From assembly GCA_946403615.1 (NCBI GenBank), contig CAMJAO010000003.1, forward strand, positions 1 to 30,655: a stretch of 30,655 nt of DNA, in the 5' to 3' direction. Position numbers and translations under genes: made by a program. The notes under the pieces are model-generated. The model saw only the letters and a list, made by a program, of their open reading frames with translations, searched no databases and was not told the origin of the DNA. Below, piece after piece: positions 6,674 through 14,814 of the stretch (its first letter is position 1; the number at the start of each line of letters is the position of its first letter). This stretch comes from an uncultured Prevotellaceae bacterium (GTDB lineage: Bacteria; Bacteroidota; Bacteroidia; Bacteroidales; Bacteroidaceae).

Positions 6674-7860
6674 TTCGCGTCATAGCCGACAACATTACCT
6701 CGCCACTCGGATTCACCACTGAAGACAATCTGACGGCGGTAATACGCGGTACAACCCGCCTGTGCCGCTATGAAGGACGTTGGGGCCTGCCCGAGCCCTT
6801 CACCGCGTCACTTTTCGACGAAGGTGAGGTGGAGGACACTTTCGCCCGACGCATCCGCAGCGAAAAAACCTACACACGGTTTGAGCAGATGGCCATCCTC
6901 TCTGCCGAAGATGCCATCCGCCGTAGTGGTATCAACCCTGCCTCACCGCGCGTGATGTTCATCATCGCCACCACGAAAGCCAATGTGGCACTGCTTGAGC
7001 AGCATTCCAAGAATATCCCCGACGACCGACTGTTGTATGGCGAAGCGGCAAGAGCCATCGCACAACATTTCGGCAACGAAAGAGAACCTATCGTTATCTC
7101 AAATGCTTGCATATCAGGCGTTTGCGCACAAATAGAAGCCATGCGTGCCATTGAGGGCGGTGTGTGTGATTATGCCGTGGTCATCGGAGCCGACGAGCAA
7201 TCACCGTTTATCGTAAGTGGTTTCCAGTCATTCAAAGCGCTTTCGCCCGAACCATGCCGCCCCTTCGACATCGAGCGCATAGGTTTGAATCTGGGCGAAG
7301 CAGCTGCGACGATGGTAGTAGCCCCAACCCCACTCCAAGGGGAGAAGGGAGTAGACGGTTATTCCTTTGATGCAGAAACCGAGGGTTGGACAATTCTTCG
7401 TACCGCCATCCGCAACGATGCGCATCATATATCCAGTCCGTCACCGACGGGTGAGGGCAGTTACCGTGTGCTGCAACATCTGCTGGCGAACGGGTCCTGT
7501 CATGAAGAATTAACGCTTATCAACGCCCACGGCACGGGTACGCTTTACAACGACGAGATGGAAGCCAAAGCCATCTACCGCGCAGGATTGTCTGATGTCC
7601 CCGTCAATGCGTTTAAGGGGTATTATGGCCACACCATGGGCGCTGCGGGCGTGTTAGAATCTATTCTCACCATGCACGCCCTCGACCGTCATATTATCAT
7701 AGGCACACGTGGTTTCGACGAGTCGGGTGTTTCAAAACCCGTCAACCTCAGCCACCGCCACCGCATCACCTCCCGCCACGCCTTCATCAAACTCATCTCC
7801 GGTTTCGGCGGCACCAATGCTGGCATTTTGTTCGACAAGGTGCCTCTCCGTGCACACTGA
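6670..7860 (+). CDS. Beta-ketoacyl-ACP synthase with an embedded palindromic insert
   Basis: This 396-residue ketosynthase has the catalytic Cys147 (SNACISG), His287 (NAHGTGT), Lys316 and His321 (YGHTMGAAG), and the terminal SGFGGTNAG loop, so it should be active. The start ATG 6670 overlaps the thioesterase stop; the region upstream encodes the thioesterase in another frame. Residues of about 219-229 (PTPLQGEKGVD) are encoded by a GC-rich palindrome (about 7321-7357) of the type found between genes elsewhere in this window. The insert falls in a surface loop position between the GEAAATMVV strand and the RTAIRND segment, so function is probably kept. It is likely one of several chain-extension synthases. 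Confidence 0.9.
   Translation: MIRVIADNITSPLGFTTEDNLTAVIRGTTRLCRYEGRWGLPEPFTASLFDEGEVEDTFARRIRSEKTYTRFEQMAILSAEDAIRRSGINPASPRVMFIIATTKANVALLEQHSKNIPDDRLLYGEAARAIAQHFGNEREPIVISNACISGVCAQIEAMRAIEGGVCDYAVVIGADEQSPFIVSGFQSFKALSPEPCRPFDIERIGLNLGEAAATMVVAPTPLQGEKGVDGYSFDAETEGWTILRTAIRNDAHHISSPSPTGEGSYRVLQHLLANGSCHEELTLINAHGTGTLYNDEMEAKAIYRAGLSDVPVNAFKGYYGHTMGAAGVLESILTMHALDRHIIIGTRGFDESGVSKPVNLSHRHRITSRHAFIKLISGFGGTNAGILFDKVPLRAH
7321..7357. repeat. GC-rich palindromic element inside a coding sequence
   Basis: The stretch CCCCACTCC-AA-GGGGAG followed by AAGGGAGTAG matches the intergenic element family (C-run, central hairpin, GGGAGTAG end). Here it is read through in frame; the terminal TAG is out of frame, so no stop results. 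Confidence 0.5.
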
Positions 7861-7915
7861 CACGACTATTCTTCGGCATCGTCGAGTAAATAAGTATTTG
7901 CAAACATATTTTTGT

Positions 7916-8128
7916 ATGGAAATAGACTGGGTAGACGGATTCACCATCAAAGTGAGTGTTGACGATAAAAAAACTGTGATGGTATCAGCCAATAAAGAAG
8001 GTTTGCTCTCTTTGGCAAAACAACTGAATACCTTGGCAAATGAAGGTATTGGAGGCCACATCCATTATGATGAGCACAATTCGCTTGAAGAAGGCTCCAC
8101 GGAATTGATCATAGAGAAAATAGGATAA
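7916..8128 (+). CDS. Small Imm32-like protein
   Basis: This 70-residue protein reads through VMVSANKEGLLSLAKQLNTL...GGHIHYDEHNSLEEGSTELIIEKI. The pattern of a strand, an LxxLAxxLxxLA helix, then HIHxD and a final GSxELIIEKI strand closely resembles the Imm32 family of immunity proteins described from polymorphic toxin loci. That assignment is from pattern memory. There is no signal peptide, so it is cytoplasmic. ATG 7916 is chosen because earlier in-frame codons overlap the ketosynthase in another frame. No toxin partner is recognisable in the window. The gene lies on the + strand between a ketosynthase and a promoter, with a lower GC content than its neighbours. Confidence 0.72.
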   Translation: MEIDWVDGFTIKVSVDDKKTVMVSANKEGLLSLAKQLNTLANEGIGGHIHYDEHNSLEEGSTELIIEKIG

Positions 8129-8177
8129 TTGCAAATGGTGTGCAATATAGCAAAAACACATCATTTTGTATCATACA

Positions 8178-8208
8178 TTTGATATTTCACGGGAAAATTG
8201 TAAATTTG
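8178..8208 (+). promoter_or_regulatory. Full Bacteroidetes promoter inside the cluster
   Basis: TTTG (8178-8181) and TAAATTTG (8201-8208) are separated by 19 bp and match the -33/-7 consensus. Transcription should begin around 8214, just upstream of the GTG start at 8232. This would give the second half of the cluster its own promoter. Confidence 0.75.
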
Positions 8209-8231
8209 CACGCAAATTTCGGACTATCACC

Positions 8232-8783
8232 GTGAAATCGACCTGTCATCAAGTGGTAATCACCCCTACCGAAGTGCAGATAGACGGCAAACGGCTGCAC
8301 ACGGAGTCAACAGGGCACGCCCTGCTGACAGAGGTCTATCGCGCCCATGTGGACGACTACCCCAAATTCTTCAAGATGGACACGCTCTGTAAGGTGGGGT
8401 TTCTGGCCTCGGAACTGCTGCTCCAACAAGAGGGTGACGAGCGGTTCGTGCCACACGACGACCGGGCAGTGGTGCTCTTCTGCCAAAACGCTTCCATCCA
8501 AAGCGACCGGGCCTTCGAAGACACTATCCGCGACCGTGAGCAGTTCTTCCCCTCGCCGGCGGTCTTTGTCTATACACTGCCCAACATCGTGACGGGCGAA
8601 ATAGCCATCCGCAACAAATACATGGGTGAGACGAACCTCATCGTTTTGCCACAGCGCGACGACCAACTGATACGACAACATGCAGGGCAACTGCTCAAGG
8701 ACGGCACCGCCACCACGGTCATCACCGGTTGGATTGACGCCTCCGACAACGAACATTTCGAAGCCTACATGTGGGTGGTTTAG
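8232..8783 (+). CDS. Ketosynthase-like protein without catalytic cysteine
   Basis: This protein of about 183 residues resembles the N-terminal half of a ketosynthase (Ketoacyl-synt_2-like). VLFCQNASIQSD, PAVFVYTLPNIVTGEIAIRN and a following Gly-rich turn are recognisable. The segment where the active Cys would lie (YMGETNLIVLPQRD) has none, and the C-terminal catalytic half is absent. It may act as a chain-length factor or partner subunit for an active ketosynthase. The GTG at 8232 is preferred because the longer TTG start at 8166 would overlap the promoter. The similar degenerate domain fused to the synthase at 9155 suggests that two such partners exist. Confidence 0.68.
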   Translation: MKSTCHQVVITPTEVQIDGKRLHTESTGHALLTEVYRAHVDDYPKFFKMDTLCKVGFLASELLLQQEGDERFVPHDDRAVVLFCQNASIQSDRAFEDTIRDREQFFPSPAVFVYTLPNIVTGEIAIRNKYMGETNLIVLPQRDDQLIRQHAGQLLKDGTATTVITGWIDASDNEHFEAYMWVV

Positions 8784-8803
8784 GGGCAAGGGACAAGAGA
8801 AAG
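8783..8803. repeat. Short heptad array at a stop codon
   Basis: GGGGCAA, GGGACAA, GAGAAAG begin on the last base of the TAG stop, closely resembling the array at 6094. It is followed by an AT-rich stretch up to the next gene. Confidence 0.5.
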
Positions 8804-8868
8804 GTCTGCCATAGTCCATTATTTTGATTTTATTATTTTTTTCATTTATAATTTTATAATTTTCCTTC

Positions 8869-9126
8869 ATGTCTCTCATTGACGAACTGAAAACAAAGAT
8901 TATCGAGGCGCTCAACCTCGAAGATATGACACCTGCCGACATCGCCGACGACGCACCGCTCTTCGGCGACGATGGCCTGGGACTGGATTCTATCGACGCA
9001 CTGGAACTTATCGTGCTTTTAGAGAAAAACTATGGCATCAAAATCCGTGACCCGAAAGAAGGGAAGGATATTTTCCAGTCCGTTCAAGTCATGGCCGACT
9101 ATGTGACCGCCAACCGCAAGAAATAA
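8869..9126 (+). CDS. Acyl carrier protein (second)
   Basis: This 85-residue ACP carries the phosphopantetheine serine at Ser41 in LGLDSIDALELIVLL. The loop before it is longer and more acidic (IADDAPLFGDDGLG) than in the first ACP, typical of the dedicated ACPs in aryl-polyene/flexirubin-type clusters. It probably delivers intermediates to the fused ketosynthase that starts 28 bases downstream. An AT-rich spacer (8804-8868) precedes the ATG. Confidence 0.92.
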   Translation: MSLIDELKTKIIEALNLEDMTPADIADDAPLFGDDGLGLDSIDALELIVLLEKNYGIKIRDPKEGKDIFQSVQVMADYVTANRKK

Positions 9127-9154
9127 AACTGCCGACAAGGCATCATTCTCCGCG

Positions 9155-10969
9155 ATGAGCAACCAACGTGTCGTCATTTCCGGGGCAGGCGTGGTATCGG
9201 CTATCGGCCTCGACCTGCAACAGACGCTCGACGCCCTACAAAAAGGAGTGTCGGGTATCGGTCCTGTGCGGTTGCTCGACACCGTACATCGGGAGTTTCC
9301 CGTGGGCGAGGTGGCACTGAGCAACGAGCAGTTGCGCGAACAATTGCAGATTGACGGCGACACACTCATCAGCCGCAACTCGCTGCTGGGCATCATGGCG
9401 GCAAGAGAGGCGATGGCACAAGCGGGCATCGGTCAGGAGGGCAAAAATGCAACGACAGCCCTCATCTGCGGCACTACCGTAGGCGGCATGGACCTGACCG
9501 AGCAGTATTACCCCGACCGGCTCAATGCCGAGGTCTTGCGGCGGCATGGCTGTGGCGACAGCACCGAGCAGATAGCCCTACACACCGGCGGTTTTAATTT
9601 CACCACCACCGTCTCGACAGCCTGTTCCGCGGCACTCAACGCCATCATCCTTGGCAAACGCCTGATAGAGAGCGGTCAATACGACATCGTCGTGGCGGGT
9701 GGCATGGAGAGTCTCACACGATTCCACCTCAACGGTTTCAAATCGCTGATGATACTCGACGAGCATCCCTGCCGGCCGTTTGACGCTGACCGCCACGGAC
9801 TGAACCTCGGCGAAGGAGCCGCCTTTATCGTCATCGAAACAGAGGAACATGCCCTGCAACGCGGCGCCACACCATTGGCCGTCATTGAAGGTGCAGCCAA
9901 CGCCTGCGACGCTTATCACCAGACAGCGTCATCACCCGATGGCGAAGGTGCCTATCGAGCCATGACCGAAGCTCTGGGCGAGGCCGCCTTACAACCCGAT
10001 GACATCGACTATGTGAATGCTCACGGCACCGCCACACCCGACAATGATGCGGCTGAGAGTGCTGCCCTGCAACGTGTCTTCGGCGACAAAATGCCTCCTG
10101 TATCCTCCACCAAATCATTTACAGGACACACCACCAGCGCATCGGGAGCCATTGAGACTGTATTTTCCATCCTCGCCCTGCGCCACCAGTTCATACCCGT
10201 GAATCTGGGTTGGCAACACCCCGATGAGGCATGTATCAACCCTTATTTAGGGAAGGATGGTAATAATAGCCATTTGCTCCGTCATGTGCTTTGCAATGCC
10301 TTTGGTTTCGGAGGCAACGACTCCGCCGTCGTCTTGGGCAAATACGAGCCGTCAACGCAGGAAAGACCGGAAAACCCGAAATATTCTGAAAACCGCCAGG
10401 TGTATGTCGTGGCGGAGGTGAAAGAGGTAGCAGAGAAAGAATATCGCGAATACCTCAACCCCATGAAAGCCCGCCGCTACGGACGGTTGTTGCGCCGCGC
10501 CCTCGTCACTGCCCTGAAAGCCATCCGAGAAAGCGGAATCGACCATCCCGACGCCATCATCAACGGCACCGCTCTGGGTTGTATCAGCAACACCGAACAG
10601 ATGCTCGACGCCCTGCATACCGAGGGAGAGAGCGCCAGTATGCCCACCTGCTTCATGCAATCGACGCACAACACCGTGGCCTCGCTCATTGCCATCCATA
10701 CCGGCAACCACGGTTACAACAGCACCTACAGCCACGGCGAACAGTCATTTGAGTGCGCCCTGCAAGACGCATACCTGCAAATCAAAAGCGGCAGAATCCG
10801 TTCGGCATTGGTTTGCGCCAATGACGAGTTGACCGACTCATTGCGTGAAAAGACAGCTCAATGCGGACTACAACCCGGTCAACATACCGACCGCTCCTGG
10901 GCACTGATGCTCTCAGCCGACCCAGGCAATATAAAAACCCACCCCGACACTCATAAAGGGAGGGAGTAG
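9155..10969 (+). CDS. Ketosynthase fused to a degenerate ketosynthase domain
   Basis: This 604-residue protein has two parts. Residues 1-398 form a complete ketosynthase with Cys157 (STACSAA), His290 (NAHGTAT), Lys320 and His325 (STKSFTGHTTSASG) and NAFGFGGNDS. After a linker rich in Pro, Glu and Ser (about 398-416), residues 417-590 resemble a ketosynthase N-terminal half: GTALGCISNTEQML and PTCFMQSTHNTVASLIA are readable, but the Cys site is TYSHGEQSFE. The second part may be a built-in chain-length factor. The final residues and the TAG stop are supplied by a GC-rich palindromic element (about 10937-10969), so the original C-terminus may have been different. Confidence 0.88.
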   Translation: MSNQRVVISGAGVVSAIGLDLQQTLDALQKGVSGIGPVRLLDTVHREFPVGEVALSNEQLREQLQIDGDTLISRNSLLGIMAAREAMAQAGIGQEGKNATTALICGTTVGGMDLTEQYYPDRLNAEVLRRHGCGDSTEQIALHTGGFNFTTTVSTACSAALNAIILGKRLIESGQYDIVVAGGMESLTRFHLNGFKSLMILDEHPCRPFDADRHGLNLGEGAAFIVIETEEHALQRGATPLAVIEGAANACDAYHQTASSPDGEGAYRAMTEALGEAALQPDDIDYVNAHGTATPDNDAAESAALQRVFGDKMPPVSSTKSFTGHTTSASGAIETVFSILALRHQFIPVNLGWQHPDEACINPYLGKDGNNSHLLRHVLCNAFGFGGNDSAVVLGKYEPSTQERPENPKYSENRQVYVVAEVKEVAEKEYREYLNPMKARRYGRLLRRALVTALKAIRESGIDHPDAIINGTALGCISNTEQMLDALHTEGESASMPTCFMQSTHNTVASLIAIHTGNHGYNSTYSHGEQSFECALQDAYLQIKSGRIRSALVCANDELTDSLREKTAQCGLQPGQHTDRSWALMLSADPGNIKTHPDTHKGRE

Positions 10970-11020
10970 TTGCTGCCAAATCCCCTCATGAAACAATACC
11001 CCTCGGGGGAGACTGAGGGG
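10937..11020. repeat. Two adjacent GC-rich palindromic elements
   Basis: The first (10937-10970) ends AAAGGGAGGGAGTAG and provides the stop codon of the fused ketosynthase. The second is the hairpin CCCCTC...GAGGGG (10999-11020) in the spacer before the membrane protein. The second could attenuate transcription but lacks a following T-run. Confidence 0.55.
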
Positions 11021-11046
11021 GCTTTAACCCCTAATACTCACATAAT

Positions 11047-11403
11047 ATGCGCCTGATTATCACTGCCATTTTACAATGCCTGTTGCTTACCGGCGGACAG
11101 GTGTTTTTGAAGTTTGCCCTCGAACGCATGGGGCAGTTCTCGTGGACGCTTCATTTCTTCACCAGTCAACTGACCAACTGGTGGTGGTTGGGGTGCGGCA
11201 TCTGTTATGGCGCCGCAACAGTATTGTGGATGTACATCATTAAGAATTTTCCCTTTTCGATGGCCTACCCTATGCTCTCGCTCAGTTATGTGTTTGGCAT
11301 GTTGGCCGCCATCGTCTTTTTTCATGAAACGGTGCCCCTTACCCGCTGGGCTGGCGTTGCCCTCATCATGATCGGCTGCATCCTCGTGGCGATGAAGGAA
11401 TGA
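11047..11403 (+). CDS. EmrE/SMR-type small membrane protein
   Basis: This 118-residue protein has four predicted membrane helices (about 3-20, 38-56, 66-88 and 95-115). The sequence GGQVFLKFALE followed by LWMYIIKNFPFSMAYPMLSLSYVFGML is typical of the DMT/small multidrug resistance superfamily, including ArnE/ArnF-like flippase subunits. In this cluster it may move the lipid-linked product or intermediate across the inner membrane. It is the last gene of the + strand biosynthetic block; the spacer after it holds a heptad array and a change of gene theme. Confidence 0.82.
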   Translation: MRLIITAILQCLLLTGGQVFLKFALERMGQFSWTLHFFTSQLTNWWWLGCGICYGAATVLWMYIIKNFPFSMAYPMLSLSYVFGMLAAIVFFHETVPLTRWAGVALIMIGCILVAMKE

Positions 11404-11404
11404 C

Positions 11405-11432
11405 GAATGAGGAATGACGGATTGCGAATGGT
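11405..11432. repeat. Heptad array (GAATGAG type)
   Basis: GAATGAG, GAATGAC, GGATTGC, GAATGGT begin one base after the stop codon. The remaining spacer to 11600 is rich in similar GAATG/GGAAT fragments without a gene. Confidence 0.5.
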
Positions 11433-11604
11433 CGGCTTTGGCCGATGAAGAAAGATGGAATGAAGAACAGGGAAAAGGGAATTATGATTGAGGAATTGTT
11501 GCTGCAGCAGATGGAAAATTGGGAATGAGATTGTAAAGAATAATGCTTATAGGGATTTTACATTATTTAACAGTCAATTTATACCTTCATTATATAAAAA
11601 GGTG

Positions 11605-11612
11605 TAATTTTG
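11605..11612 (+). promoter_or_regulatory. Bacteroidetes -7 box for the thioredoxin-like gene
   Basis: TAATTTTG fits TAnnTTTG and lies 45 bases before the ATG at 11658. The -33 region has only a weak TTTA about 23 bp upstream. Confidence 0.5.
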
Positions 11613-11657
11613 CAATTTAAAAGATTACATTTTTACGAATTCAACACTTTAGAAGGT

Positions 11658-12149
11658 ATGAAAAGTATCAAAATAGCACTAATCGCAGTTCTGCTGGCCG
11701 TCACAGCGACAGTGAGCGCACAATTGCCGTCGGTCACGCTGAAGACCATGGACGGGAAAACTATCCAAACCGACCAATTGAGCAACGACGGCAAACCCAT
11801 CATCATCGATTTCTTCGCCACATGGTGCAAACCTTGCAACCGCGAGTTGAGCGCCATCAACGAAGTGTATGCCGACTGGCAGGAAGAGACGGGCGTGAAA
11901 CTCATCGCCGTGTCTATCGACCAGGCGCAGAACATCCACAAAGTGAAACCGATGGTTGATGAATACGGATGGGAATACGAGGTACTGCTCGACCCCAACA
12001 GCGATTTCAAACGGGCGTTGGGCATCCAAATGATTCCCTATGTACTGATTTGCGACGGGCAAGGCAACATCGTTTACCGCCACAACGGCTATACCGACGG
12101 TGCCGAAAATGAACTCATCGAAAAAGTCAGAGAGTTGGTGAAAGAGTGA
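11658..12149 (+). CDS. Exported TlpA/ResA-like thioredoxin-fold protein
   Basis: This 163-residue protein has an N-terminal signal peptide (MKSIKIALIAVLLAVTATVSAQ) and a thioredoxin fold with the active site FATWCKPCNREL (Cys57, Cys60) and a cis-Pro segment MIPYVLI. It probably reduces or transfers electrons to disulfides of envelope proteins. The start at ATG 11658 is chosen because it begins the signal peptide; an upstream TTG at 11610 lies on the -7 box. It heads a run of four envelope genes, two of which (Omp28-type) also carry CxxC motifs. Confidence 0.9.
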   Translation: MKSIKIALIAVLLAVTATVSAQLPSVTLKTMDGKTIQTDQLSNDGKPIIIDFFATWCKPCNRELSAINEVYADWQEETGVKLIAVSIDQAQNIHKVKPMVDEYGWEYEVLLDPNSDFKRALGIQMIPYVLICDGQGNIVYRHNGYTDGAENELIEKVRELVKE

Positions 12150-12258
12150 CTCTTCACATTTCATCAATTCACGATTCACACGAATCCCTCCCCGGGATGG
12201 TCAGGGTGGGTCATCCACAATTCTTCATTCCATCATTCTTCATCTTCCACAGGCCTAC

Positions 12259-12300
12259 CATTCTTCATTCCTCATTACACATTCGTCATTCAACATTCCA
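12259..12300. repeat. Heptad array (CATTCNN)x6 abutting a start codon
   Basis: Six units in perfect register read CATTCTT, CATTCCT, CATTACA, CATTCGT, CATTCAA, CATTCCA. The ATG of the barrel protein starts at 12302, one base after the array. More ATTCTTCAT-type fragments fill 12219-12250. Confidence 0.85.
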
Positions 12301-12301
12301 A

Positions 12302-13942
12302 ATGAAATACCGGCTATTATTCTTTGTGCTGACCTTCATTGCGGTATCGGTGCATGCTCAAGACCCTCAGAGCGACAAGCAATGGGTGGTCACAGGCAGC
12401 ATTCAGAGCGATATCCTCATCCCTCAAGAGGATGAGACCATCGGCGCGGAGAAAAGCGACGACAAGATACTCACCAATACCTATGCCGACGTGGCTGTCA
12501 TGAGCCGCCACCTGGATGCGGGAGCACGGTTCGAGTTTTTGCAACATCCCCTACCCGGCTATGAGCACGATTTCAAAGGCTGGGGTGTGCCCTATTATTA
12601 CATCAAAGGCAAATGGAAGAATATCGAGGTCACTGCCGGTTCCGTCTACGAGCAGTTTGGCTCGGGATTCATCCTCCGCACCTACGAAGAGCGGTCGCTC
12701 GGCATCGACAACCATCTCTTGGGCGGAAAGGTCGTCTATCGGCCGTTCAAGGGCGTGCAGTTGAAGGCCGTCACAGGCGAACAGCGTCGCTATTGGTCGC
12801 ACAATGACTCATGGGTGACGGGCGGTGACTTGGAGGTGAATATCGACGAATGGTCGAAAGCCTTACAGGCTAGCGGTACCCGTCTGACCGCCGGTGTGTC
12901 ATTTGTCAACAAGCATGAAGGCGACGAGACCGTCATGGCTGATGCCACACACCGTTTGCGTTTCCCCAAAAACGTCAATGCCTTCGACGTGAGAGCCAAT
13001 GTACAGACCGGCGGACTGAATATCCTCGCCGAATATGCGCAGAAGACTCAAGACCCGTCGTTCGACAACCAATACATCTATCGTCGCGGTTATGTGGCGA
13101 TGCTCTCCGCGTCGTATTCGCAGAAAGGCATGAGTCTGTTGGCACAGGCGAAACGGTCGGACAACATGTCATTCCGCAGCCGGCGGTCGATGAACGGCAC
13201 ATCGTCATTCATCAACCACCTGCCCGCATTCACCATGGAGCATACATACGCGTTGGCGGCGCTCTACCCCTATGCCACACACCCTGACGGAGAATGGGCA
13301 TATCAGTTGAACGCCGGCTATCAGTTCAAGCGGAAGACGCCACTGGGCGGCAAATACGGCACCATGTTGAAAGTCAACTACTCCTATGTTCACGCCATCG
13401 ACCGCAACCAGCACGAAGGCATGGCCATGGGTTCCGACGGCTATGGCTCCGCATTCTGGAAATGGGGCGACCATATGTACTATCAAGACCTGAACATCCA
13501 GGTGGAGAAACGTCTGACACGCGATTTCCGGTTGAACCTGATGTATATGAACCAATTCTACAACCAGGAAATCGTCGAGGGGCATGGCGGTATGATTCAT
13601 TCCAACATCTTCGTGGCGGAAGGAAAATACCAGTTTAACCCCCGTCTCAGCCTGCGTGGAGAGTGTCAATACCTGACCACCAATGACGATGACGGCGACT
13701 GGCTCTACGGACTGCTGGAACTCTCCATCGTGCCTCACTGGATGCTGACAGTGTCGGATATGTATAACTGCGGCGAGACGGGTGTGCATTATTATCAGGG
13801 ACTGGTCACCTTCAGCACCGGAGCCCACCGTTTACAGGCAGGCTATGGCCGCACCCGCGCCGGTTACAACTGTGCAGGCGGTGTATGCCGTTATGTGCCG
13901 GCCAGCCGCGGATTCACCCTCTCCTATCATTTTAATTTCTGA
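12302..13942 (+). CDS. DUF6029-type outer-membrane beta-barrel protein
   Basis: This 546-residue exported protein has a signal peptide (MKYRLLFFVLTFIAVSVHAQ) followed by many alternating amphipathic strands with aromatic ends, and it finishes on an aromatic residue (LSYHFNF), as outer-membrane barrels do. Motifs such as VTAGSVYEQFGSGFILRTYE and SLGIDNHLLGGK agree with the DUF6029 family, which in Bacteroidetes commonly sits beside Omp28 and TlpA-like genes. Function is unknown, and family assignment is from memory. ATG 12302 is chosen because longer in-frame starts read through the heptad array and would bury the signal peptide. Confidence 0.82.
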   Translation: MKYRLLFFVLTFIAVSVHAQDPQSDKQWVVTGSIQSDILIPQEDETIGAEKSDDKILTNTYADVAVMSRHLDAGARFEFLQHPLPGYEHDFKGWGVPYYYIKGKWKNIEVTAGSVYEQFGSGFILRTYEERSLGIDNHLLGGKVVYRPFKGVQLKAVTGEQRRYWSHNDSWVTGGDLEVNIDEWSKALQASGTRLTAGVSFVNKHEGDETVMADATHRLRFPKNVNAFDVRANVQTGGLNILAEYAQKTQDPSFDNQYIYRRGYVAMLSASYSQKGMSLLAQAKRSDNMSFRSRRSMNGTSSFINHLPAFTMEHTYALAALYPYATHPDGEWAYQLNAGYQFKRKTPLGGKYGTMLKVNYSYVHAIDRNQHEGMAMGSDGYGSAFWKWGDHMYYQDLNIQVEKRLTRDFRLNLMYMNQFYNQEIVEGHGGMIHSNIFVAEGKYQFNPRLSLRGECQYLTTNDDDGDWLYGLLELSIVPHWMLTVSDMYNCGETGVHYYQGLVTFSTGAHRLQAGYGRTRAGYNCAGGVCRYVPASRGFTLSYHFNF

Positions 13943-13946
13943 ACCC

Positions 13947-14765
13947 ATGAAGCGATTTACATACATCATACTGACCCTTCTGCTGACACTGGCGACCGCA
14001 TGCGACCCTGTAAGCGAAGACGAGCGCCTTATCTACATGAAACCCGCTCAGGTGGCCCGCAACGTGCTCATTGAAGACTTCACGGGTCAGCGCTGCGTCA
14101 ACTGTCCTGCCGCCACATGGCAGATAGAACAGTTGCAGGAGCAATATGGCGCCGACGCCGTCATTGCCGTGGGCATTCACTCCGGACCCTTAGGATTCGC
14201 CGGCAACAAAGACAATATCGGGCTGATGACCGACACCGGCAACGAATATTACAACCGCTGGAGCGTGGAATATCAGCCGGCGGGAGTGATTGACCGCAAC
14301 GGCGGAGTGCTCGCATATACCGACTGGCAGGCAAAGGTGTACGAGGAGTTGCAAAAGCCCGCTCCCTTGTCGCTGATTATAGCCCCTAAGTATGACGCCT
14401 TGTCGCGGCAACTCAGCATTGACGTGACGGCTGCCGGCACAGACGGTTCTACCAACGGCAACCTGCAAATATGGCTCATCGAAGACGGTGTGAAGGCCTT
14501 GCAGTTGCGCTATAACAATGTGACCGACGCTTCGAGCGGACAGGTGGCCGACCGCGAATATGTGCACAACCATGTGTTCCGCGCGGCAGTCAACGGCACA
14601 TGGGGCGAGGCCATCACCCTGAATGAGGGAGACCAGAAAACCGTCAGTGCCACCTGCATCCTGCAAGAAGACTGGAACCCGGCACAGATGTCGGTCGTGG
14701 CCTTTGTATATAATGACCAAGGTGTGGCACAATGCGCCATTCAAAAGATATCCGATGCCCAATAA
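13947..14765 (+). CDS. Omp28-family outer membrane lipoprotein
   Basis: This 272-residue protein has a lipoprotein signal peptide ending LATAC, with lipidated Cys19. A thioredoxin-like segment follows (NVLIEDFTGQRCVNCPAA) with Cys50 and Cys53 as a CxxC pair, then a beta-rich C-terminal domain. This is the arrangement of Omp28-related proteins. The ATG lies 4 bases after the barrel stop, so the two are co-translated. Together with the TlpA-like protein and the larger homologue downstream it may form a surface redox or substrate-binding system. Its exact role is not known. Confidence 0.85.
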   Translation: MKRFTYIILTLLLTLATACDPVSEDERLIYMKPAQVARNVLIEDFTGQRCVNCPAATWQIEQLQEQYGADAVIAVGIHSGPLGFAGNKDNIGLMTDTGNEYYNRWSVEYQPAGVIDRNGGVLAYTDWQAKVYEELQKPAPLSLIIAPKYDALSRQLSIDVTAAGTDGSTNGNLQIWLIEDGVKALQLRYNNVTDASSGQVADREYVHNHVFRAAVNGTWGEAITLNEGDQKTVSATCILQEDWNPAQMSVVAFVYNDQGVAQCAIQKISDAQ

Positions 14766-14814
14766 TTTTTATTGGCCTGATTAGCGAATTATTATCAATT
14801 AAATAAACAAGCAC

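Noticed and set aside
7907..7914. TATTTTTG as a promoter for the Imm32-like gene
   Set aside because: It fits the -7 pattern but ends one base before the ATG and lacks a -33 box, so it is probably chance in AT-rich sequence.
12146..12301. Upstream in-frame start for the barrel protein
   Set aside because: It would translate the heptad array and precede a clean signal peptide at 12302.
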